DNA of 7,813 bases from Candidatus Woesearchaeota archaeon (GCA_018302165.1 JAGWAA010000057.1:1-7813), one strand, 5' to 3'; positions 1 through 5,729 are shown, numbered from the stretch's first letter. A program made the numbers and translations. The notes: a model not told the origin generated them from the sequence alone.

Positions 1-204
1 TCTTTGGTGAAATTCTCCAAAATTAAAATTTGGTTCATATTCAATCTTGCATTCTTGATTTGGATAAATTGTTTTTGTGTAAATACCATTTGAATCTGAG
101 AAAATTTCTTCACTTTCTAAACTTCTTAAATAATCTAGATTTGCTTTGATTTTTGTAGAACTAATACAAGAACTCAGTAAAGCTATCATAATTACTTCTA
201 ACAT
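1..204 (-). CDS. Partial gene, N-terminus of a possible secreted lipoprotein
   Basis: Reading leftward from an ATG at 204-202 gives 68 codons with no stop before the window edge, which is notable in such AT-rich DNA. The product begins MLEVIMIALLSSC, a short hydrophobic stretch ending in LSSC. This resembles a lipobox, with Cys13 as the possible lipidated residue, although the usual positive charge at the N-terminus is missing. The remainder is polar and acidic, as expected for an extracytoplasmic domain. The start is supported by a TATA-like box about 26 bases upstream (226-233), the leaderless pattern used by other genes here; no Shine-Dalgarno is visible. The family is not recognised and the C-terminus lies outside the window. 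The lipoprotein call is inference. Confidence 0.6.
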   Translation of the reverse strand, partial: MLEVIMIALLSSCISSTKIKANLDYLRSLESEEIFSDSNGIYTKTIYPNQECKIEYEPNFNFGEFHQR

Positions 205-225
205 TCTTTTTAGTATTTAGTTTGG

Positions 226-233
226 ATTTATAA
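226..233 (-). promoter_or_regulatory. TATA box of the leftward partial gene
   Basis: On the minus strand this reads TTATAAAT, centred about 26 bases before the ATG at 204, so transcription would start at or near the start codon. Confidence 0.5.
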
Positions 234-440
234 CTTTTGTTTATTTTGAATCTTTATTTTTTCCATAGGAAATTTGTTTATTTTAATGATTTGATTCATT
301 TGAATTGAAAATTGTTTAGATTTGATGTATTGAAAAAAATTATGTTTCTGATAATGTTGTTACTTTGTAAAAAATGTATTTATAAGCTTTCATTTAATCT
401 AAAAACTATATCTTGTAATGTATATTTTTGTGTATAAACA

Positions 441-448
441 TATATAAA
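441..448 (+). promoter_or_regulatory. TATA box of the small winged-helix gene
   Basis: TATATAAA is centred about 26 bases before position 471. Transcription would start just ahead of the Shine-Dalgarno GAGGTG at 472-477, which is 7 bases from the ATG at 485. This SD spacing is the reference used below to judge the ppsA start. Confidence 0.55.
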
Positions 449-484
449 GAAAATTCTTTTGATTTGTGTAAGAGGTGAAATGTT

Positions 485-679
485 ATGGATGCAAAAGTGA
501 GTGTGAAAGTTATTATCGATAAATTGACGTTAGATACAAAGTCTATTTTTTCTGAGAAGGTGTATAATATCGCCGCTGAGTTGGGGCTTGGTGAGTGTAT
601 TGTTCATGATTGTTTGCATCAATTATTGGAAGAAAATTATATTTGTGAACCTGTATGTGGGGTTTTGAAGAAAAATTAA
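485..679 (+). CDS. Small winged-helix-like protein rich in Cys and His
   Basis: This is a 64-residue cytoplasmic protein. Residues 20-62 have the pattern of a small winged helix-turn-helix: a helix (SEKVYNIAAELGL), a turn, a second helix (VHDCLHQLLEENY), then a short wing ending CEPVCGVLKKN. The pattern resembles short archaeal wHTH modules such as those found at the C-terminus of MCM, so a DNA-binding role is inferred. Cys38, His41, Cys43, His45, Cys54 and Cys58 cluster in 21 residues and could bind a metal, which would be unusual for a plain wHTH. The start is fixed by the Shine-Dalgarno at 472-477; an ATG at 480 is out of frame. A partial second copy of its 3' end lies at 1668-1705. The exact family is unknown to me. 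Confidence 0.75.
   Translation: MDAKVSVKVIIDKLTLDTKSIFSEKVYNIAAELGLGECIVHDCLHQLLEENYICEPVCGVLKKN
642..678 (+). repeat. 37-bp direct repeat, copy 1 (3' end of the wHTH gene)
   Basis: The 37 bases at 642-678 match 1668-1704 at 32 positions by direct reading. The match has an 11-base identical block, 6 diverged bases, then the identical 20-mer GGGGTTTTGAAGAAAAATTA. Copy 1 is the coding 3' end of the intact 64-residue gene. The two copies bracket the JAMM-like gene. Confidence 0.8.
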
Positions 680-700
680 TTTTTTTAGATAAGTTTTTTT
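680..700 (+). terminator. Tandem T-run terminator
   Basis: Directly after the stop codon at 679 there are two runs of seven T (680-686 and 694-700). This is the usual form of archaeal intrinsic termination and needs no hairpin. It separates the small wHTH gene from the JAMM-like gene, which has its own promoter. Confidence 0.5.
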
Positions 701-756
701 GTGTTCTGTAAAATTCTTAAATTGATACTACTATCAAGGAATTAAAAAACATAAGG

Positions 757-765
757 TTTATAAAT
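757..765 (+). promoter_or_regulatory. TATA box with upstream element for the JAMM-like gene
   Basis: TTTATAAAT is centred 26 bases before the ATG at 787, and no Shine-Dalgarno precedes that ATG, which points to a leaderless transcript. The wider 15-mer ATAAGGTTTATAAAT (751-765) occurs identically upstream of ppsA at 2198-2212. The purine-rich AAGG just upstream may act as the TFB-recognition element. Confidence 0.65.
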
Positions 766-786
766 GGGATATTTACTTGAAATTAT

Positions 787-1635
787 ATGGGAAATCGTAC
801 AATAGAATTATCTGACTTAGAATGTGGTATTCAAAGAGAGTTTTCTATAACTCCTTCCTTTCTTCGTTTTATTCTGTCAAGAGAAATGGCAGGTGATCAA
901 CAGACACTTGATGAATGTATGAGTGTAGCAGCAGATTTTACTGCAGTAACTTATCGAGAGTTAGCAATAGTAATCTATTCTCAGCTTCCTAAAGATCCTA
1001 AAGACTATAAAAGTAGAAGAAGACTCAGATTCTCTTTTCATAAGTTAGCTGTTCCTAATCTGGGTACTATGAGTTCTGTAATTAATCCTAAGTTAGAACA
1101 TGTTGTGTATAATTCTTTTGTAAATGCTCCTGGAGAGACTAGAGATGCTGCTGTCTATGTGCCAATCGTACATCTTCATACCCATCCTGGAAAATTATCT
1201 ACTCAAGCTAGAACATTTCCATCTATACCTGATTTAATAAATACAAGGGAGAGGTATAAATTAAATATTGATGTTGCTGGCATTTCTTTGCGAATGATAA
1301 ATCCGGAATTACAAGTCATTAGTACTAGTGGTGGTTTCTCATTTTCAGGAAATTTACCCGTCAGTAGCCAATTATTTTATCAGTTTACAGGAAATGAAAG
1401 AGCATTTGATGCCTTTTTGAATAAGTACGATGCTTTGCTAGAAGAATGTTCTTCTGAACCTAAAAAATTTGCTCAAAAGATGCAACGTAGTGGTGCTTTT
1501 AAAACCGAATATTTTGAATCAGGTGAGCTTGTTGAAAGTTTTGATGTTAAATATGATGTTAAACGAGAAATCAGAAGTGGGATTAAAATTACTCAGAAAA
1601 ATGAGAATAAACTTGTGAAATTACATTATTTATAG
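787..1635 (+). CDS. JAMM/JAB-like putative metallopeptidase
   Basis: This is a 282-residue protein with no signal peptide or membrane segment, so it is probably cytoplasmic. The key segment is VPIVHLHTHPG followed by FPSIPDL: His131, His133, then Ser146-x-x-Asp149. This order matches the zinc site of the JAMM/JAB (MPN) family, H-[ST]-H-P...S-x-x-D, whose members cleave isopeptide bonds of ubiquitin-like modifiers or act in related processing. The family's upstream Glu could be Glu58 in YRELAIV. Twelve residues separate His133 from Ser146 where the classical motif has seven, so this is a divergent member or a look-alike. His129 also makes an HxHxH string, so another metal hydrolase is possible. 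The C-terminal 90 residues are charged and unrecognised. The start fits a leaderless gene with a TATA box 26 bases upstream. The gene is bracketed by the 37-bp direct repeats. Confidence 0.6.
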   Translation: MGNRTIELSDLECGIQREFSITPSFLRFILSREMAGDQQTLDECMSVAADFTAVTYRELAIVIYSQLPKDPKDYKSRRRLRFSFHKLAVPNLGTMSSVINPKLEHVVYNSFVNAPGETRDAAVYVPIVHLHTHPGKLSTQARTFPSIPDLINTRERYKLNIDVAGISLRMINPELQVISTSGGFSFSGNLPVSSQLFYQFTGNERAFDAFLNKYDALLEECSSEPKKFAQKMQRSGAFKTEYFESGELVESFDVKYDVKREIRSGIKITQKNENKLVKLHYL

Positions 1636-1667
1636 ATGTAGTAATTGAGTATCAGGATTTGGAAAAT

Positions 1668-1705
1668 TTTGTGAACCTATGATAGGGGTTTTGAAGAAAA
1701 ATTAG
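1668..1705 (+). pseudogene. Relic of the 3' end of a wHTH paralogue (repeat copy 2)
   Basis: Read in the frame of TGT at 1670, this encodes CEPMIGVLKKN and a TAG stop at 1703-1705. The intact gene ends CEPVCGVLKKN and TAA. Upstream in this frame there is only a short open stretch (VSGFGKF) before a stop, so just the tail of a paralogue remains. The first half is DNA-identical for 11 bases and the last 20 bases are identical, with divergence only at two codons. Its end overlaps the stop codon of the minus-strand gene at 1702-1965. It could be a remnant of tandem duplication or an attachment-like scar from insertion of the JAMM-like gene. Confidence 0.55.
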
Positions 1706-1965
1706 AGATTTGTTATTTCATTTTCAATATTTTGCATTATGTTTTTAAATTTCAATAAAAGGATTATACTGATACTAGTAAAGAGACCTGTGATTAAACT
1801 TAATGGAATAATCTCTTGAAGATTGGGTTTTACTTGACTTGTTAAAAATGCTATGCTGATTCCAATATAGAATGCTAGAAGGCAAATTATAGTTGTGTTA
1901 AGATATTGTAAGTTTTTGTTATATTTTAAATCTAAAATATTCTTTTTGATTAATGCTTGTTTCAT
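1702..1965 (-). CDS. Small membrane protein with two predicted helices
   Basis: This 87-residue protein has a basic N-terminus (MKQALIKKN). Two hydrophobic helices follow, at about residues 25-44 (IICLLAFYIGISIAFL) and 54-74 (IIPLSLITGLFTSISIILLL), with charged ends. The family is not recognised. I chose the ATG at 1965 over the in-frame TTG at 1977. The sequence GGAG at 1972-1975 is a Shine-Dalgarno for 1965 and would be consumed as coding if the TTG were used. It lies one base downstream of the stop of the 56-residue gene at 1967-2137, so the pair should be co-transcribed and translationally coupled. Its stop codon overlaps the relic repeat on the other strand. Confidence 0.65.
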   Translation of the reverse strand: MKQALIKKNILDLKYNKNLQYLNTTIICLLAFYIGISIAFLTSQVKPNLQEIIPLSLITGLFTSISIILLLKFKNIMQNIENEITNL

Positions 1966-1966
1966 T

Positions 1967-2137
1967 TTAATCTCCAAAAGAAATTGCTATTATTACTAAT
2001 CCTGTAACTAAAATAATTGTTCCAATAATTGCTGGAGTATATAAATTTTGCAAAAATGCTGGGATTGCTATGGTTATTCCTAATATTGCACTTATTACAC
2101 CTGCAACTGAAAGAATATATTTTGTTTTTTTGTTCAT
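1967..2137 (-). CDS. Tiny membrane protein with two predicted helices
   Basis: This open frame runs from an ATG at 2137 and encodes 56 residues. It starts MNKKTKYILS, followed by a hydrophobic helix with small residues (about 9-28, VAGVISAILGITIAIPAF) and a second helix (about 35-53, AIIGTIILVTGLVIIAISF), and ends GD-stop. The positive N-terminus and two clean helices make it a believable integral membrane protein. The last codons (GGA GAT) carry the Shine-Dalgarno of the next gene, and only one base separates its stop from that gene's ATG. That arrangement strongly supports it as a real gene. The function is unknown. It is transcribed divergently from ppsA. Confidence 0.6.
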   Translation of the reverse strand: MNKKTKYILSVAGVISAILGITIAIPAFLQNLYTPAIIGTIILVTGLVIIAISFGD

Positions 2138-2153
2138 AACTAATTTTATAGGA

Positions 2154-2166
2154 TTTATATTAATAA
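2154..2166 (-). promoter_or_regulatory. TATA-like element of the two-gene membrane operon
   Basis: On the minus strand this reads as an AT stretch containing ATTAATATAAA, about 20-27 bases upstream of the ATG at 2137. The gene would be leaderless or nearly so. The exact centre is ambiguous because the whole stretch is A/T. Confidence 0.35.
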
Positions 2167-2203
2167 AACTTTCTTAGGTTTTTCTGAAAATTTTTCAATA
2201 AGG

Positions 2204-2212
2204 TTTATAAAT
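2204..2212 (+). promoter_or_regulatory. TATA box of ppsA
   Basis: TTTATAAAT lies within the 15-mer ATAAGGTTTATAAAT (2198-2212), which is identical to the promoter core of the JAMM-like gene. Initiation about 26 bases downstream would fall near 2234. That gives a very short leader holding only the Shine-Dalgarno before the proposed AUA start at 2249. Confidence 0.65.
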
Positions 2213-2235
2213 TCTACAACTATTATTTTTGATTA

Positions 2236-2241
2236 GAGGTG
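2236..2241 (+). promoter_or_regulatory. Shine-Dalgarno that decides the ppsA start
   Basis: GAGGTG here is followed by 7 bases and then ATA at 2249. The same hexamer with the same 7-base spacing precedes the ATG of the wHTH gene at 485. This argues that translation begins at the ATA rather than at the first in-frame ATG, 87 bases further on. Confidence 0.65.
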
Positions 2242-2248
2242 GTATAAA

Positions 2249-3238
2249 ATAGTTAATAGATATGTTGCTTGGTTTTCAGAATTAAATAAAGATTCAAATC
2301 CTATTGCTGGTGGAAAGGGAGCAAACTTAGGGATTATGTATAATCTTGGATTACCTGTGCCTCCTGGTTTTGTTATTACTGCATATGCTTTTAAGCATTA
2401 TATTCAAATTTCAGGTTTAGATAAAAAAATTTTTGGAAAATTAAAAAAATTGAATGTGGAAGATAATGATCAATTACAAGAAACTGCTAAATGGATTCAA
2501 GATCAGATTGTTTCTACTCCAATGCCTGAAGCAATAAAGGAAATTGTTATTGAATCTTATGATGAAATGGATGTTAATGGTTCTAAAGTTGAAGATTTAA
2601 TGAAAAGTGGAAATGGAGCTTTAGTGGCTGTAAGAAGTTCAGCGACGGCAGAGGATCAAGTTGACGCTTCTTTTGCGGGACAACAAGCATCTTTTATGAA
2701 TGTCAAAGGACATAAAGAGTTGATTGCGCATGTTTTAGCTTGCTGGGCATCATTGTATACTGCTAGAGCGATTTATTATAGAGTTAAAAATAATTATCCG
2801 CATGAGAAAGTTTACATTGCTGTTGTAATTCAAAAGATGATTAATTCTGATGCTGCTGGTGTAATGTTTTCTGTGAATGTTGTAACAAATAATACTTCTG
2901 AAATATTAATTGAAGGGGCTTATGGACTTGGTGAAGCTGTTGTTTCTGGGTCAATAACACCAGATGAGTTTGTTTTGGATAAGAAAACTTTGGATGTTAA
3001 ATCTAAAAAGATTGCGAAGAAAACTTGGATGTATGTTCGTGATCCTAAGACCTTTGAAAATATTAAAAAAGTTGATGTGTCAAAAGATTTGCAAGAAGAA
3101 TCTTGTTTGAAATCTAGTGAGATTCAGAAACTTGCTGAGTTGGCTATAAAGATTGAAAAACATTATGGGAAGCCGCAAGATATTGAGTTTGCAATTGAGA
3201 ATGAAAGAGACTTCGGTTGTAAATGTGAAAATGGCTAA
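2249..3238 (+). CDS. ppsA: PEP synthase, N-terminal ATP-grasp part (AUA start, frame-broken end)
   Basis: PEP synthase converts pyruvate, ATP and water to PEP, AMP and phosphate, the entry step of gluconeogenesis. This 329-residue part is the ATP-binding domain that phosphorylates the catalytic His. Visible motifs are GGKGANLG (21-28), VRSSATAED (128-136, with the conserved Arg129) followed by ASFAGQQ, QKMINSDAAGVMF (195-207), EGAYGLGEAVVSG (222-234) and KPQDIEFAIENERD (308-321). The family normally continues with a strand ending QSRPVT; here the frame instead runs FGCKCENG and stops. The only in-frame ATG is at 2336 and would remove GGKGANLG. No ATG, GTG or TTG exists between the upstream stop at 2234 and that ATG. 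ATA at 2249 is therefore the best start, with a Shine-Dalgarno 7 bases away. The sequence may be a broken gene, one half of a split enzyme, or an assembly error. Confidence 0.85.
   Translation: MVNRYVAWFSELNKDSNPIAGGKGANLGIMYNLGLPVPPGFVITAYAFKHYIQISGLDKKIFGKLKKLNVEDNDQLQETAKWIQDQIVSTPMPEAIKEIVIESYDEMDVNGSKVEDLMKSGNGALVAVRSSATAEDQVDASFAGQQASFMNVKGHKELIAHVLACWASLYTARAIYYRVKNNYPHEKVYIAVVIQKMINSDAAGVMFSVNVVTNNTSEILIEGAYGLGEAVVSGSITPDEFVLDKKTLDVKSKKIAKKTWMYVRDPKTFENIKKVDVSKDLQEESCLKSSEIQKLAELAIKIEKHYGKPQDIEFAIENERDFGCKCENG
3205..3220 (+). other. ppsA: Frameshifting deletion scar in ppsA
   Basis: Before this point the conserved frame is AIENERD. After it the conserved frame, one base over, is TSVVNVKMAKGD. 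The expected strand and QSRPVT segment between them is missing in every frame. A loss of 3n+2 bases, roughly 29, explains both the missing residues and the frame change. The site is not a homopolymer and shows no slippery heptamer, which argues against a simple read error or programmed frameshifting. Confidence 0.65.
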
Positions 3239-5729
3239 AGGGGATATTGATGTTAATGATGCAACACTTTTAGTTTCTGGATTACCTGCATCACCTGGTG
3301 TTGCTAAAGGGAAAGTTGTAATGGTTAGAGATTTAGCAGATTTGAAGAAAGTTTTGAAAGGGGATATTTTGGTTGCAAGGATGACAACGCCAGACATGGT
3401 TCCTGCAATGCAGAGAGCATCAGGGATTGTTACTGATGAAGGTGGGAGTACTTGTTTTGCGGGTAAAACTAAGGTTTTAACTGATAATGGATTTAAAACT
3501 ATGGAAGAGCTTTATGAAACAGATGAAAGATTGTTTGTGTCTTCATTAAATAGAGATTCTTTGAAAATTGAATGGAAGCCTATACTTGCTTGTATGAAAA
3601 GAAAATCTAATGCTATTGAAATAGGGTGTAGTCAAACTGGTAATATGAGAGGAAATAATTTAATTTTAACTCCAGATCATAAAATGTTAACTTATTCTAA
3701 TTGTGAGTTAGTTGATAGAAAAATATCTGATGTTTTGAAGAATAATGAAATGTTGCTTGTAGCAAATTCTATTCCTGCTTTTAGATATTGTAGAGATATG
3801 AATCATGATAAGGCTTATTTGTTGGGTGCTTTGGTTACTGATGGGCATATTAGGCATAATAATAGACGAGGAAGTGTTACTTTTTGTCAAAAAGATACTA
3901 TTGAAAAAAAATATTTCATTAATTCCATAAAAACAATTTTAGCTGAATTCTCTGGAAAGGATGTTTATTCTTATAGAAAGAAATCAGCTGGAGGTTTGAT
4001 AAGAGGAAGGATGGTTGTAGGTAGTAATGATAATTATAATCATACTGTTTGTTCAAAATCATTTGCTGAAGAATTGTTAGTCATTAAGGAAAATTTAGTT
4101 GAAATATTTTTGAAATGTCATGAAGATGTTATTTATAATTTCTTGGCTGGTGTAATTGACGGTGATGGAACTTATAATAATTCTAGAATAAATATATATT
4201 GTGGAAAAAAAGGATTGACTGATGTAATAGTTGTTGGATGTTTGAGATTGGGTATTGTGCCACAAGTTACTAAAAATAGGAATATTGATAATATTCAAAT
4301 TGTAGAAAATGTTGGTAAGTTATTAAGTTATACAAAAAGAGTTAAAGGTGATTATCATAGAGTAAATGGTGTAAGATTATTTTCTGCGAAACAATTATTA
4401 GGGGGGTTTGTTAATGATGTTAATGTTGGAGGAAGAATTAAACCTTATGTAGAAAGGAACTTATTACTTGATTTTAGGAAAATAAAAGATAAAGTCTTAC
4501 CTGTTTGCTCTAGTATAAATAAGAGTAAATTAAATTTGATTATGAAGTCTGATACTCGAATGATTAGAACGAATTTTGTTAGAGATGTTGGTGAGATTGA
4601 TGTTTATAATATAACTGTTTTGGATAATCATAATTATATTGTTTTTACAGATAAATTAACTCCTCTTTTAGTTAATAATTGCCATGCCGCTATAGTATCT
4701 AGAGAGATGGGGATTCCATGTGTAGTTGGAACTGAAATAGCAACGAAAAAATTGAAAGAAGGAATGTTTGTTACTATTGATGCTACAAAAGGAAAAATTT
4801 ATTCTGGAAATGTTTCTATTGCACTCAAGGATCAAGAAAAGCCTTTCTTGATGAAAACAAAAGTCAAAGTTAAAGTAATTATGGATCTTCCTGAACTTGC
4901 AGAACATGCAGCTGCGTCTGGTGCTGATGGTGTTGGACTTTTGAGAAGCGAATTCATTAATATGGAAAATAGAGTGCATCCTGTTTATATGATTGAGCAT
5001 GGAAGAAGGGAAGAGTTTATTTCGCATTTAGTTGAAAGTTTGAAAAAAATTCTTAAGGCCTTTAAAGGTAAACCTGTATGGTATAGAACTTTAGATGCGA
5101 GGACTGATGAGTTTAGGAATCTTAAGGGTGGTGAAGAAGAGCCGAAAGAAGATAATCCTATGATGGGTTGGAGAAGTATTAGAAGAAGTTTAGATCAGCC
5201 AGAATTATTGACTGCTGAATATGAAGCAATTGCAAGAGTGCATAAAGCCGGATATAAAAATATTGGAATTATGATTCCATTAGTTACTGATAATCTTCAA
5301 GTACGTGAAGCTAAAAAAATATTTTATGAGCATACTGGAATAAAACCTGTTAAAGACATTCAGTTTGGAGTTATGATTGAAACTCCTGCTGCAGTGCAAA
5401 TGATTGATGAGATTTGTAAAGAAGGAATATCTTTTGTTTCATTGGGTACAAATGATTTAACACAGTTTACTTTGGCTGCTGATAGAAACTCTGCTAGAAT
5501 TGCAAAGCTGTATGATGAAATGCATCCAGCTATATTAAGACAAATACATAAAGTTATTACTATTTGTAAAAAGTATAATATTGAAACTTCTATTTGTGGG
5601 CAAGCTGGTTCAAAAGAAGAAATGGCGAAGTTCTTGCATAAAGAAGGTATTGATTCCGTGTCTGCTAATGTTGATGCTGTTAATTCAATAAGAAGAACAT
5701 TTGCGAAAATTGAAGGGTTGATTAAATAG
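3231..5729 (+). CDS. ppsA: PEP synthase, C-terminal part with in-frame intein
   Basis: This continues PEP synthase in the next frame. The phospho-histidine swivel domain starts at LLVSGLPASPGVAKGKV and includes MTTPDMVPAM and TDEGGST, interrupted by the intein at 3453-4679. It resumes at CHAAIVSREMGIPCVVGT, with catalytic His76 in spliced numbering. The PEP/pyruvate TIM barrel follows, with GVGLLRSEF, YRTLDARTDEF, MIETPAA, GTNDLTQFTLAADR and SICGQAGS, whose Cys380 is the expected general acid. The part is 832 residues, or 423 after splicing. Adding the 329-residue N-terminal part gives 752, close to a normal archaeal enzyme minus about ten residues. I placed the start at ATG 3231, which overlaps the upstream stop by 8 bases and has no clear Shine-Dalgarno. 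An in-frame ATG at 3153 and a GTG at 3225 are alternatives, but residues before about 3214 are out-of-frame N-domain sequence. Confidence 0.85.
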   Translation: MAKGDIDVNDATLLVSGLPASPGVAKGKVVMVRDLADLKKVLKGDILVARMTTPDMVPAMQRASGIVTDEGGSTCFAGKTKVLTDNGFKTMEELYETDERLFVSSLNRDSLKIEWKPILACMKRKSNAIEIGCSQTGNMRGNNLILTPDHKMLTYSNCELVDRKISDVLKNNEMLLVANSIPAFRYCRDMNHDKAYLLGALVTDGHIRHNNRRGSVTFCQKDTIEKKYFINSIKTILAEFSGKDVYSYRKKSAGGLIRGRMVVGSNDNYNHTVCSKSFAEELLVIKENLVEIFLKCHEDVIYNFLAGVIDGDGTYNNSRINIYCGKKGLTDVIVVGCLRLGIVPQVTKNRNIDNIQIVENVGKLLSYTKRVKGDYHRVNGVRLFSAKQLLGGFVNDVNVGGRIKPYVERNLLLDFRKIKDKVLPVCSSINKSKLNLIMKSDTRMIRTNFVRDVGEIDVYNITVLDNHNYIVFTDKLTPLLVNNCHAAIVSREMGIPCVVGTEIATKKLKEGMFVTIDATKGKIYSGNVSIALKDQEKPFLMKTKVKVKVIMDLPELAEHAAASGADGVGLLRSEFINMENRVHPVYMIEHGRREEFISHLVESLKKILKAFKGKPVWYRTLDARTDEFRNLKGGEEEPKEDNPMMGWRSIRRSLDQPELLTAEYEAIARVHKAGYKNIGIMIPLVTDNLQVREAKKIFYEHTGIKPVKDIQFGVMIETPAAVQMIDEICKEGISFVSLGTNDLTQFTLAADRNSARIAKLYDEMHPAILRQIHKVITICKKYNIETSICGQAGSKEEMAKFLHKEGIDSVSANVDAVNSIRRTFAKIEGLIK
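3453..4679 (+). other. Intein with LAGLIDADG homing endonuclease
   Basis: This is a 409-residue in-frame insertion between Thr and Cys of GGST/CHAAIV, the phospho-His active site of PEP synthase. Intein features in order are: Cys1 in CFAGKTKVLTDNGF (block A); LILTPDHKML with Thr73 and His76 (block B); LLGALVTDG with Asp130 (block C); FLAGVIDGDG with Asp238 (block E); DVYNITVLDNHNYIV with His393 (block F); and LLVNN then Cys+1 (block G). Both endonuclease acids are present, so homing activity looks intact. Asn409 and Cys+1 are as expected, but residue 408 is Asn where most inteins have His. As I recall, the Methanocaldococcus jannaschii PEP synthase also carries an intein and also lacks this His. 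No stop or frameshift interrupts the element. Splicing is needed to rebuild the catalytic His site. Confidence 0.95.

Larger units (their letters stand above)
205..484. other. Divergent intergenic region
   Basis: This 280-base, extremely AT-rich gap separates the leftward partial gene from the rightward small winged-helix gene. It holds a TATA-like box for each direction (226-233 leftward, 441-448 rightward). A second TATA-like string at 377-384 has no gene at the matching distance. I see no convincing gene or structured RNA in it. Confidence 0.5.

Noticed and set aside
342..437. 31-codon plus-strand hydrophobic ORF in the left intergenic region
   Set aside because: It has no Shine-Dalgarno and no TATA box at the right distance, and its composition is that expected of random AT-rich DNA.
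1975..1977. TTG as start of the 87-residue membrane protein
   Set aside because: The GGAG inside this extension is better explained as the Shine-Dalgarno for the ATG at 1965.
2336..2338. ATG as the true ppsA start
   Set aside because: It would delete the conserved GGKGANLG segment, and no Shine-Dalgarno or TATA box is positioned for it.
3200..3240. Programmed frameshifting in ppsA
   Set aside because: There is no slippery run or stimulatory structure, and shifting frame would still leave the QSRPVT segment missing. A deletion explains more.
3080..3397. 105-codon minus-strand ORF over the ppsA junction
   Set aside because: It is antisense to conserved ppsA sequence and is a compositional shadow. 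It has no start signal and no recognisable domain.
4668..5027. 119-codon minus-strand ORF, with others at 3708-3890 and 4095-4298
   Set aside because: They lie antisense to the intein or PEP synthase, and the residue mix (Asn, Ile, Ser, Phe rich) is typical of shadows in AT-rich genes.
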